Source of the DNA: Yponomeuta sedellus
Taxonomy: Eukaryota > Arthropoda > Insecta > Lepidoptera > Yponomeutidae
Reading direction: 5' to 3'
Length of the DNA stretch: 64,000 nucleotides
Assembly (NCBI GenBank): GCA_934045075.1
Contig: OW203722.1
Location: 18,824,986 to 18,888,985, forward strand
Part shown: in pieces, positions 43,251 to 52,265 of the stretch
Numbering within the stretch: the first letter of the stretch is position 1
Layout: every line of letters begins with the position of its first letter
The notes under the pieces: generated by a model
The model's database searches: none
The model's input: the letters and a program-made list of their open reading frames with translations, nothing else
What the model was told of the DNA's origin: nothing
Made by a program: the position numbers and the translations under genes

Positions 43251-44120
43251 TTTGTATGTGTAAATTTGGATAGGATCTAAAAAGTCCGGCTGTGTAGTTC
43301 TAAGAAAAGGTTGGCAACCCTACCGCGACCCGAATATCTCAATCCATTTCGCTGAAAATGTTTGTAGATTTATTGATTTGGATTGTTAGAGTATTTCTAA
43401 GAGAGTTATTTATATTAGTGCCGTCGAGTCGGCGCTACTGAGATTTCGGTCCGCTTGGTTGTGTTTCGAAATTGGACTTTCTAGGTTTCGAAGAAAACCG
43501 CAGTACGTACGCACAGTACAAAGAAATAGTACCTTCGTAAGAAGGAAGGGTTATTTAGGTGCTTAACAGAAGTAACAACTTCAGTGTTCAAGTTCATTAC
43601 GAGTATGTGTTACTGCCAAAAAAATTTTGACATTCTATTTTGTATATAATTAGGCGTTACTTTCCGGAAATCCTTAATAGCATTAAAATGTGAAAATTAC
43701 TTTGCTAAATTCCGCCAAAAATCCCACAAGCACCATGCGGTTAGTTAATGCAGCGCCCTCCCTCCCACTTTTTCAAGCAGAATCAAGACACGAACACACC
43801 ACCACCGACACCAATACTTGTGTGAGAAAATACGCGACGCGTTTCGCTTCTAACACGAGGCATCCTCAGGCTCACAAGTGCAAGTCATTGTATTTAATTT
43901 ATTTTTTTATTTAAGTTTATATAATATAGGTTTATAGAATAAGGATTCAGACTTCCTAAAACCATAACAACATTACTACATTGAACCGTTTCGCCCGAAG
44001 ATAGGGGGGGGGGGGGATGAGGGAGAGGGCAATTAATTTTAGTATTGTCTTTTTTCTATAACTACTTATTAAGTATACAGAATGCCCTTAACCACTGGTC
44101 AAACAAATAAACGAGCCTAG
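43251..44120. other. Gene-free stretch
   Basis: A run of 11-12 G near 44,006 is the only notable feature. No gene or repeat recognised. Confidence 0.4.
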
Positions 44121-44130
44121 GCCACGAGGA

Positions 44131-44490
44131 GCGCTCGTGGCCTAGGCGAACCGAGTAATTGGAATCAATCACTTGGTTAAGCAACAACAGGCGCGGTCAG
44201 GTACAGGATGGGTGAGCGTCCCGTGACTACCGCTAGTGGCATTTTTCCGAGCACTTCCGTGCTTCGCAAGGCACTTTAAGCCGTTGGTGCCGGCTGTCAT
44301 ATAATGGCAGTCGTTAAGCCCTGTCAGAGGCCTTATGGGCGGCTTGATAACTTCTGACAGTAAGGCCCGCCACTGTCTTACAACCCTCCACCAACCCGGA
44401 CTTGGCCCCCGTGGTGGAGTATGGCCTAACCTTCCTGCGATGCAGGAAGAGACCCGTGCCCCAGCAGTGGGGACATAAAAGGGTTGATAA
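44131..44490 (+). mobile_element. SINE-5S, most complete copy
   Basis: Head GCGCTCGTGGCCTAGGCGA; 5S-like box GTTAAGCAACAACAGGCGCG, GTCAGGTACAGG and ATGGGTGAGCG (44,177-44,219); body ACCGCTAGTGGCATTTTTCC; a 3' half with CTGTCAGAGGCCTTATGGGC; end GTGCCCCAGCAGTGGGGACA then GGGTTGATAACGATAACG. About 360 bp. This copy best shows the family layout. Confidence 0.88.
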
Positions 44491-44584
44491 CGATAACGTA
44501 ACCAAATAAAATCTTCATATGACACTTGCGACTACATGAAATCAGAACAAATCCAACAAAATTCAAAATCACTATTTTTATATT

Positions 44585-44720
44585 AGCCTATAAACGTCCC
44601 ACTGTAGGGCATACGCCTTTTCTCAGAGAGAGAGTTTGCAAGTTCTCAAGCGCCGACGTATTTGTGCTCCTCAGATATTCGGGTTTCCACAAGAGGTTTT
44701 TCTTTAACCACTTCAAATCC
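44585..44720 (-). mobile_element. SINE-T 3' half
   Basis: AGCCTATAAACGTCCCACTG, GGGCATACGCCTTTTCTCAG, then CTCAAGCGCCGACGTATTT. Diverged and 5' truncated. Confidence 0.65.
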
Positions 44721-44945
44721 AAAATCACTAAAGAGACAAAAAGTAAAAATAATCAACATCCCGACCGGCGAGCATTAAATACTAGTGGGATCTAAATTCG
44801 TCAATGTATTGTATTCTGTGTAATGCAATAACCCGTGCTAAGAACAATTTTAAAAACCTATTTCGTCAATGTAACTTCCTCATTGAGAAGTTCCTATGAT
44901 TGTCCCACCCGCTTAGTAATAAATGCTCCGCAGGCGAGTTGTTGA

Positions 44946-45258
44946 CCAGAGTGCTTAGTGCGAGTTTTTTAACTACTCGATCGCGTTAACGTAAACTCAT
45001 ATTTCTATGGCATCGAGGAAGCGCCACCTAGTGACAAGTATGGAAATTAAAATTGCTGAGTGCGAGTTGTAATGGTTTACGTTTAGAAGTGAACACGTTT
45101 ACCAGCCAAAACACGAATAAACGCGAGTGCGAGTTGTACTGTGACAGCGATTTGCCAGTTCGAACGGTTAACTTACTCATACTCACTACTCAATGCTCGA
45201 TTAACGCGGTAGTAAAGTTATTCGATTCGATCTGTCAAACTCGCACTAAGCACTCAGG
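44946..45258 (+). mobile_element. 313-bp inverted-repeat transposon, copy 1
   Basis: Ends CCAGAGTGCTTAGTGCGAG and CTCGCACTAAGCACTCAGG are inverted repeats of about 21 bp. GAGTGCGAGTTGTA recurs twice internally (45,057 and 45,127). The interior is well conserved with copy 2 at 53,500-53,812 of the same length. No transposase ORF, no clear target duplication; superfamily unassigned. Confidence 0.85.
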
Positions 45259-45340
45259 CCCTAGAGTTTAAAACTTACATAATTATTCAATAGAAAAAAA
45301 AGCATGACAATGGTTGATATTTGCCTGAAATTGTTAGTTT

Positions 45341-45485
45341 ACAAAGCAATAGCAGTACAATGTCATTCCAGGGGTAGAACCCGCGCAAATTAAATAGGCA
45401 CGAAGAAGATCGAATCGCGAGAGGCGCCGGGATAAGTAGCACTGGTTACACCATTACAATGCGATTGGTTACTAGACTACCGATA
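45341..45485 (-). repeat. Minus copy of the 36,900-37,068 repeat
   Basis: GCAGTACAATGTCATTCCAG and GGGGTAGAACCCGCGCAAAT match the inverse of copy 1. The internal palindrome is altered. Confidence 0.65.
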
Positions 45486-45615
45486 GTGTGAATGAAACGA
45501 CCATTTTAAGTTGTTTTTTGTACTTTTTTGCGATAATTAAACCATTTTTCAATTTCAATTTCAATTACCGGACTAATAAGACTATATTGAACAACTATGC
45601 ATTTTGGAGACCCAC

Positions 45616-45715
45616 TCTCACGGACTTGGCCCCCGTGGTGGAGTATAGCCTGACCTTCCTGCAATGCAGGAAGAGACCCATGCCGCAGTAGTGGAGACAT
45701 ACACGGGATTGATAC
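45616..45715 (+). mobile_element. SINE-5S 3' end
   Basis: CGGACTTGGCCCCCGTGGTG, CCTTCCTGCAATGCAGGAAG and GTGGAGACATACACGGGATT: the terminal 100 bp only. Confidence 0.8.
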
Positions 45716-46010
45716 CGGGTCGTTGGTTATTTTTAATTACAGTTTTTTTTTTGTTACTTTCCCCATGTTTCATGCCATTTCTCTGACGATGACAGATCAC
45801 TTGAGGGGCCGCGGAGTCTTTATATGACAGACGGCAAATGCGTGACTTCTCAAAACGGAATAATCCCTTCTGCTCCTATTGATTGATGGCTCTTTGTTTC
45901 GTTTCACTGTATTTACGAGTATGTTAGCTGAGCTCTCTCCTATTGCCAAAATGGATAGGCGCAGTCGAAAAAAAATGTTGAATCCCTATGTTACTAATAT
46001 TTCTATTAAT
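45716..46010. other. Non-coding spacer
   Basis: Nothing recognised. Confidence 0.4.
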
Positions 46011-46200
46011 TACTAGCTGACCCAGCGAACTTCGTACCGCCTACCATCGATTCTTAATTTTTTTTTATTTTTCTCTCTGTAAGAACCATCCACGCACTTC
46101 AAGGAATATTCTAAAAAAAGAATTAGCGAAATCGGTTCAGCTGCTCTTGAGATTTGCGCTTACCAACACATTCAGCAGTTCATTTTTATATTAAAGATTG
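46011..46200 (+). mobile_element. Dispersed repeat: CTAGCTGACCCAGCGAAC family
   Basis: Begins TACTAGCTGACCCAGCGAAC and includes GCGAAATCGGTTCAGCTGCT and CAGTTCATTTTTATATTAAAG. These paired blocks mark a non-coding repeat common in insect genomes. Related ends (GGGGCACATCTAGTA; TACTAGCTGCGCCCCACGG) occur at 47,115-47,135 and 51,947. Confidence 0.55.
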
Positions 46201-46505
46201 TGCGTTATGGTGCGTTAATAAACGATTTCTACTCTACTCAATTGTTGGAATTAAATTATTGTTCCCCGAATGGACAAGGATTTTATTAGAAATCGTACTT
46301 AAATTCCAAAGACCAACTTCGTATAAACTTCTTTTGGGTCGTAACTTCTCCAAAGTTAGACATAAATCCTGAAAAATATATTTAAAAATTTTTACTTGTT
46401 TCAGGGACATTTATATTTTGTATTTTATTTCTAAAGATAATAATTTTTAGTGTTACTCTACTTCATGATTTTCTTGCGTAGCCGAGTCAGATTAATCGAT
46501 TGTGC

Positions 46506-46655
46506 TATGAATATATTCTTTTTAATGCACTAACCCGTGCTAAGAATAATTTTAAAAATCTATTTAGAGGCTAAAAATTCCACCCATGCCGGGACTCGAA
46601 CCCGACCTGTGGCTAACCGTGCCAGCGCTCTCCCAACTGAGCTAATGGGCGACTT
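46506..46655 (-). mobile_element. SINE-F, minimal simple form with 11-bp target duplication
   Basis: ATCGATTGTGC flanks it (46,495-46,505 and 46,656-46,666). On minus the 150-bp element is just tRNA-like head (CGCCCATTAGCTCAGTTGG; box B GGTTCGAGTCCCGG), body (TTTTTAGCCTCTAAATAG) and tail (CACGGGTTAGTGCATTAAAA). This defines the basic SINE from which the foldback and dimer forms derive. Confidence 0.9.
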
Positions 46656-47049
46656 ATCGATTGTGCACTGTTTATCGAATGGTCATTTTAGAAAATAACC
46701 GTCACGTCAGCTCCTCGTACACTAACAGTTTGTTCAAGAGCTGTCATATGTTTTTTTTTTTTTGTATGCCAACTGACAGCTGTTAACGGTACATTAACGG
46801 CTTGTTAGTGTACCAGAAACCGGGGCTTAGTCTGTCCAATACTTAGAACTGGCACTTTTTTTACTGCAACAGCAAATGCTACACGGCTTCAGTTAACAAA
46901 AGTAATAAACCTGTAATTGTAATTAGAGTACTTAGCTCCAGCTGCGGCTACGTCTGAAACTCACATAATTATAGGTCTTTTGTCGTGGGTGAATAGTTAA
47001 CAGGAAAGCAAATAAAATTTAGTATAGCGTGTGCCGTGAATGAACACAT

Positions 47050-47136
47050 AGGCTACGTTTTACTGCGTGAAAATATCTTATTCCCATGGGAAAATCAATA
47101 AATTGCGGGTAACACCGCGGGGCACATCTAGTAAAA
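47050..47136 (-). repeat. Repeat end fragment (CCCGCGGTGTTACCC type)
   Basis: CTACGTTTTACTGCGTGAAA, TTCCCATGGGAAAATCAAT and GGTAACACCGCGGGGCACAT match, inverted, 51,947-52,040 (TTTCCCATGGGAATAAGA, AAAACGTAGCCTATG). Confidence 0.6.
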
Positions 47137-47484
47137 AATAATCTTGTCTTATCTTAAGGACGCAGAGCTCCCATGTCGAAAAATCGCGTCGCCAATTAGC
47201 TTTGAGAGCGAGTGGGGAATAGTTTTCTCTTTTTATTTTGTTTTAGACATTTCAACAACAATAGGTTGTTCGGTCTGGCGGACTGGGGGCGACGGGCCAT
47301 GCCAAACAGTCGATGTGCTTTGTGTTGCGAGAAATAACCCCTATGCAGCGATCAGACAATAGTACAGAAGATAGCACCTACGCATATCAATGCTATCTTG
47401 TGAAGTGGAGTTCAGCTAGCTATGTCTAGGTCTCTGACGAGATTCAAGCTTCTGATGTTTGTATCATAGTGCATTTTTGTATGT
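47137..47484. other. Gene-free stretch
   Basis: A 72-codon open frame (47,144-47,362) has no recognisable motif. Confidence 0.4.
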
Positions 47485-47600
47485 AGCTTATAGACGTACC
47501 ACGGCAGGGCACAGGCCTTCTATCAGAGAGAGAGTATTGGGCTTAAGGACCTCACGTGCCCACCGCGGATTGGCAAGCAATCATAGTGCCGTGATAAACC
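47485..47600 (-). mobile_element. SINE-T tail fragment
   Basis: GGGCACAGGCCTTCTATCAG, AGAGAGAGTATTGGGCTTAA and GTGCCCACCGCGGATTGG. Head and body are lost. Confidence 0.7.
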
Positions 47601-47708
47601 GTAGGCCGGCGTCGGCAGCTCACCAGTGTTACGGTAAAGATCAATTTGGCATCGATGGTTTTGTATCAATAAACATTTCCGTTTAAATATACAGGGTTAA
47701 TATTACTT

Positions 47709-47952
47709 AGTTATATATTAAACGGGTCAAATCGCGTTTATTTATTAGGTAGAACGTAATTACATTATTTCCCGACGTTTCTACGTTTATAGTGACTACG
47801 TTTTGACGTTAATAGTTACTACCCACAATTTTTGGGTAATAATGTGACAAATAGTGACCACGGAAACTGTAACGCTGCCGAAACGTCGGGAAATAAGGTA
47901 ATTACGTTTTACCTGATAAATAATCGCGATTTGACCCGTTTAATATATAACT
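47709..47952. mobile_element. 244-bp foldback element with 72-bp arms
   Basis: Arms 47,709-47,780 and 47,881-47,952 (outer part TATATATTAAACGGGTCAAA, inner end CCCGACGTTT) differ at only about four positions. The inner loop carries GACCACGGAAACTG, TAACGCTGCCGAAACGTCGG at the arm junction. No coding sequence; no clear target duplication. Foldback or MITE class. Confidence 0.85.
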
Positions 47953-48450
47953 ATGTATGAGTATCGCGAATCATTAAGAAATATTAATAATAATACTTGT
48001 CCGACAATACTGATTGTCAGTATACCCGAGCATAAATGGCAACAAATCCGCGCTATCGCTATTTTAACTTGAATTGGATTAGATTTGGTGCAAGCCGCCC
48101 TTTCGTGCTCGAGTGTATTGGCTCAGTACAACAACATCAAGAAGATATTTTAATCCTCACTGTCAATGTACAACGTGCCTTATAACTAACCACTGCCGGT
48201 TGTGGTCCAAAAAAGGAAGCATTCAGAATATTTGTATTTCTAAAAACCTCGCAATTATTTAGTAGGTAAAACGTTATCACTTTAATTTCCGAAATTTCGG
48301 CAGCGTGGCAGTTGCCAAGGTTTAATAGCCACTTTTTAATTAATAAATAATCACGATAATATATAATTCGGAAAATTCACGAAGCTACTGATGTAGTGAC
48401 CGTCTGGATTCATGGCCTTCCTATCGTATGTTAACCCTCTGTATATCATC
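47953..48450. other. Gene-free stretch
   Basis: TTTCCGAAATTTCGGCAGCG near 48,288 faintly echoes the foldback element to the left. Nothing else. Confidence 0.4.
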
Positions 48451-48620
48451 ATCATCGTCAGCCATTTGACCTCCACTGCAGGATACAGGCCTCCCTCATA
48501 GTTTTCCAAGCTTCACGGTCTTGTGCCGTCCAGCGACTCCGTGCCACCATAACCGGGGCGTCAGACCATCTGGTGGAGGGCCTACCCACGCTACTTCGGC
48601 CGGTCCGTGATCGCAAGGTC
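48450..48620 (-). pseudogene. Non-LTR retrotransposon C-terminal fragment
   Basis: Minus strand translates as GRPSTRWSDA, then VARSRWTAQDREAWKTMREA and CILQW. This is the same conserved tail as 50,237-50,449. The 3' side ends in GACGATGATGATATAC. No RT core in the window. Confidence 0.65.
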
Positions 48621-48654
48621 AGAACTTTCTCACTCTAACTACCATAGTGTATAT

Positions 48655-48975
48655 CATCATCAACCCATTATATCCCCACCGAAGAGCAAGGGTCTCTTCC
48701 CTGAGAAAGGTGTAGGCCATACTCTACCACGGGGGCCAATTCCGGATTGCTGGAGGCTTGCAGGACTATGGCTGGTCTTACTGTCAGAAGTTTTCAAGGC
48801 GCCCTAAGGCCTCTGACTTGGCTTAACGACTACCATCTATCAACAGCAGCTGGAACCAGCTGTTTAAGGTGCCTTGCAAAGCACGAAACCGCTCGGAAAA
48901 ATGCCACTAGCGTTAGTCACAGACGGTTTACCCATCCATGAAGTGAACGCGCCCTGTGCTGCTAAACATTCGTGA
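48655..48975 (-). mobile_element. SINE-5S, nearly complete
   Basis: On minus: GATCACGAATGTTTAGCAGC, GGGCGCGTTCACTTC, ATGGATGGGTAAACCGTC, then TAACGCTAGTGGCATTTTTC. The 5S-like box is recognisable, and a TGATCACGAA lead-in also recalls 5S rRNA. Tail at the left (ATCATCAACCCATTATATCC). Confidence 0.82.
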
Positions 48976-49480
48976 TCGTTCATACGCAATCATACGCAAA
49001 ATAAATAATAAATATGTAAAGTTGCTAGGCCTAAGCCTGAATAAGTCTCATCTTGGCACGGCAAGGATCAGGGTTGCCAACTACAGGGGTACGATCTTTC
49101 ACACTATGCAGAGCTAACCGCTTGCAGAAATTATTCGTTTGATGATAGCAAGAAGTAGCCAAAGAGCAGTCAGTCACAGTACAAAACGGACCACAGTTCG
49201 AGGTGACTGAAATAGACCTTCTGTGCTAACCTAAAGCTATGCCTGGAGCTACGGCCGGCAAATTGGAAACCGTCCACACAGCTTTCGATAACTTATAGTC
49301 AAGAGAAACAAAAATACAGTGTTGTACAGGGTGAACAAAACTGTACTTTTACCACCCTTTTCTTTCTCAAAGGGTTATTTTACATCAATAACAACTACTA
49401 CAGGTACAAAAAGCTGAGACACATTTAAAATCATGAATTATACAAGAGCTGTTTTTTTATTCGGGATTTTGGTATTGATA
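48976..49480. other. Gene-free stretch
   Basis: Nothing recognised. Confidence 0.4.
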
Positions 49481-49483
49481 TCG

Positions 49484-49725
49484 CAAGGCACGTTAAGCCG
49501 TTGCAGCCAGCTGTCATGTAATTGCAGTCGTTGAGCCATGTCAGATTTTCAAATTTCAAGCCGCCTTATGGGCGGCTTGATAACTTCTCACAGTAAGGCC
49601 CGCCACTGACTTACGACCCTCCACCAACCCGGACTTGGCCCCCGTAGTGGAGTATTAAGCCTAACCTTCCTGCGATGCAAGAAAAGACCCGTGCCCCAGT
49701 AGTGAGGACATACAAGAGTTGATAT
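49484..49725 (+). mobile_element. SINE-5S 3' two-thirds
   Basis: GCAAGGCACGTTAAGCCGTT to CCCGTGCCCCAGTAGTGAGG. A 30-bp internal duplication (ATTTTCAAATTTCAAGCCGC next to TTATGGGCGGCTTGATAAC) disturbs the middle. The 5S-like head is truncated. Confidence 0.8.
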
Positions 49726-50180
49726 CATTTTGTTTGTTACAATTTGTTGCACAATAAATCATAAATAACATACAATATAATAACAATTACGTGCAAATGT
49801 GGACTTTTTTAAACAGTTATATTTTATATATTTCATCGGTATAGGTTCCATAATAAATAAAGTTGTTTCATTGGCGATCAGAATAATCCTTTAGGTTTCT
49901 GCAACACCCTGTATGGTCATGATGATTACGTCAAAACTGACGCTCACTAAATTGCGCTGTCGTCTATATTTAAACAGGGATTTAAGCTACAAACATCTGC
50001 CGTTTGCATCGTTTAATGTTATGTTGGTTTACGGATTAAACGTCAAGCTATCATATGGTCTATGTATAACAAAGGGGTTGGGGGTCGAGAACTGTCGGTC
50101 GTGTATAAACTTAGCAAACAAAATGCTATTCCTTAGACGTGCAGACTAAATTAAATTGACTATAAACGGCCATGTGCAAT
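49726..50180. other. Gene-free stretch
   Basis: No recognisable gene or repeat. Confidence 0.4.
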
Positions 50181-50236
50181 TTCGATCATCATCATCATAA
50201 TCAGCCAGTGTCAGGTTTCATACTATCTATCTATAA

Positions 50237-50449
50237 TCAGCCCACATCAACCCACTGCTCGGCATAGGCCTCCTTTTTATTGCGCCATTCCTCACGATCC
50301 TGTGCTAATCTGATCCATCTCTGGCCCGCAACCCTCACGATGTCGTCTGACCATCGTGTCGGTGGTCTGCCTACCAACCTCCTTCCCTCCCTTGGCCACC
50401 ACTCCGATACTGCCCTGGTCCACGTCTTTCCTTCTAGCCAAGTGTCCAA
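50237..50449 (-). pseudogene. Non-LTR retrotransposon C-terminal fragment, best copy
   Basis: Open for 70 codons on minus, ending RRLVGRPPTRWSDDIVRVAG, QRWIRLAQDREEWRNKKEA, YAEQW. This GRPPTRWSDDI...W..AQDR..W...EAYAQQW motif is the C-terminal end of insect non-LTR polyproteins. The RT and endonuclease parts are absent, so it is a 5'-truncated LINE. The 3' UTR (GATTATAGATAGATAG) lies to the left. Confidence 0.75.
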
Positions 50450-50517
50450 GTGTTCATCGTCGTCATCAGGCTGGAACGATGTATATAATTAATAAATAAT
50501 AAATTAATACGTTACGT

Positions 50518-50690
50518 TATCAACCCTTATATGTCCCCACTGCTGGGGCACATGTCAGAGGCCTTATGGGCGGCTTGATGACTTCTGACAGTGAGGCCCG
50601 CCACTGTCTCACAATCCTCCACCAACCCGGACTTGGCCCCCGTGGTGGAGTATGGCCTAACCTTCCTGCGATGCAGGAATAAATTAATAA
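50518..50690 (+). mobile_element. Foldback SINE-5S fragment
   Basis: 50,518-50,555 is the inverted tail (TCAACCCTTATATGTCCCCA, CTGCTGGGGCACATG). From 50,556 the plus-strand body follows (TCAGAGGCCTTATGGGCGG to CTTCCTGCGATGCAGG). Orientation switches with no spacer. Confidence 0.8.
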
Positions 50691-50714
50691 AGCAGGTAGA
50701 ATAGTCAGGTCTGT

Positions 50715-50835
50715 TCGAAGGGTATTATTATTATTAATACGTTTATTGCACATAAGTAAAAAAATACAATGGCAATGTGGCGGACTTAATGCTATAAGCA
50801 TTTTCTACCAGTCAACCACAGACAGAGGGTATAGT
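50715..50835 (-). mobile_element. LINE 3' UTR fragment, second type
   Basis: ATACGTTTATTGCACATAAG, then GCTATAAGCATTTTCTACCA and GTCAACCACAG, the inverse of 20,935-21,080. Confidence 0.55.
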
Positions 50836-50944
50836 AGTAATGATGAAAAATGAGGGAAATCGAATAATGTGTGACGTACATAATTTAAATATCTGAAAAT
50901 TATAGATTATAGAAAAAGAAATAAAAATGGTGTGAAGAGGTTTG

Positions 50945-51090
50945 CACCGTTACAAGGCTATACTAGTCCACTGCTGAACAGAGCCCTCCCCTAAAGAGCG
51001 CCACGTTGTGCTATCATAGGGGTTAATGCCCATAATCCCCACGCTGGGCATGCGGGTTGGGGATCGCAGTTCGGTGCAGTTGCTGCCCAC
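50945..51090 (-). mobile_element. Dispersed repeat with LINE-like 3' end, copy 3
   Basis: AGGCTATACTAGTCCACTGC, GCCCATAATCCCCACGCTGG and GGGGATCGCAGTTCGGTG, truncated relative to 8,983-9,255. Confidence 0.7.
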
Positions 51091-51113
51091 CAGTCCAAAT
51101 TACACGTGATTGT

Positions 51114-51185
51114 TAGGGTTCCGTACCCACAGAATAAAAACGGGACAATATTATTAAGACTCCACTGACCGACTACGAACACTCA
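51114..51185 (+). mobile_element. Fragment of the GGGTTCCGTA family
   Basis: TTAGGGTTCCGTACCCACAG and CTCCACTGACCGACTACGAA match the start of the 40,360-40,850 family. Confidence 0.55.
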
Positions 51186-51243
51186 TCTGCAGGGATGTCT
51201 GTCACCAGGGTATATCTTCGAAATTCAAAATTAATTATTTATT

Positions 51244-51402
51244 TAAAAACCTATTTAGATGCTAAAAATTTCACCCATGCCTGGATTCGAACCCGCAACC
51301 TCTGGCTATCCGTACCAGCGCTCTACCAATTGAGCCAATGGGCGACTCACGGCTTAGTGCATTAAAAATAAAAATAGTGTAATCATGTGGGAATAGTGTA
51401 AT
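51244..51402. mobile_element. SINE-F, inverted head plus plus-strand tail, 11-bp target duplication
   Basis: AATTATTTATT flanks it (51,233-51,243 and 51,403-51,413). TTAAAAACCTATTTAGATGC and the inverted tRNA-like module (box B image GGATTCGAACCCGC) join at about 51,355 to the plus tail TTAGTGCATTAAAAATAAAA. Confidence 0.88.
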
Positions 51403-51413
51403 AATTATTTATT

Positions 51414-51945
51414 ACCAACAGTGGTAACAATGATAGGGTCGAATCCTCCTTTTAAGTTTACACCTGTATTAGGAAGAATTCGCTCTTCCAGCCAATAGGT
51501 TGTACTAATTATACCTAAACATTTTTTTACAAACTTGACAGTTACACTTAAGAACTAATTTCTATTTATTTATCATTTTAATTAGTGAGTACACAAAAAG
51601 TATACAAGTATCTCGTGAATCATCATAGCTAGACAGTTAAAATTTTCACGGATGATGAAGAGACTAAAATAAATAAGGTTAAGTGGGGCCCATACAATAC
51701 CCGTTTTTTTTACCTTTATCGCCTGACATTACATACAGCAACAACTAGGGGAGCACTAAGTCAAGATAAAAGTTTTATCCCACTATCGGGTGGTGCCGTA
51801 TGCTTTACGTCAGTGGTTCTTAACCGGTGGTCGGTGGACCACTGGCGGTCCGGCATTCCAGATGGCCCGCGAAGCCATCGTAGTGAAATATTTCACATTT
51901 ATTCAATGAGTGTTGGTCGTAAAATTAATCGTGTTATATTTATAT
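51414..51945. other. Gene-free stretch
   Basis: Nothing recognised; the GGTGGTCGGTGGACCACTGG palindrome near 51,826 is short and isolated. Confidence 0.4.
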
Positions 51946-51946
51946 A

Positions 51947-52065
51947 CTAGCTGCGCCCCACGGTCATACCCGTGGTTTATCAATTTTCCCATGGGAATAA
52001 GATATTTTCCCGCAGAAAAACGTAGCCTATGTGTTAATCCAGTGTAGCAGCGTTTAGATCATTCT
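51947..52065 (+). repeat. Repeat end fragment (TACTAGCTGCGCCCC type)
   Basis: TACTAGCTGCGCCCCACGGT, TTCCCATGGGAATAAGATA and AAAAACGTAGCCTATG. Inverse of 47,050-47,136. Non-coding. Confidence 0.6.
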
Positions 52066-52137
52066 GGTAAGAAACTCTTAAAAAGTATCGTTTAAGTTAG
52101 GTAGTTAGATTTGACTTTAGATCCGCACATTTGTATA

Positions 52138-52265
52138 CAGGTATGTTAACACTTTCGACACTAAGGTTTCCTCACGATATTTTTCTTCACTTTTAGCGAG
52201 TGGTATTGCTACTAAAACTTCACAAACACAAACTTAATCCAATGACTTTGTACGTTAGCAAAAAC
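52138..52265 (-). mobile_element. SINE-T middle fragment
   Basis: AGGTATGTTAACACTTTCGA, GGTTTCCTCACGATATTTT, AGCGAGTGGTATTGCTACTA and CCAATGACTTTGT in SINE-T order. Confidence 0.7.

Noticed and set aside
44006..44018. G-run as a G-quadruplex regulator
   Set aside because: A single homopolymer G-run without the four-tract arrangement; likely a slippage product or a sequencing-prone site.
50237..50449. Host protein gene with a GRPPTRWSDDI motif
   Set aside because: This motif is the C-terminal end of insect non-LTR polyproteins. Two other decayed copies are in the window (48,450; 18,355).
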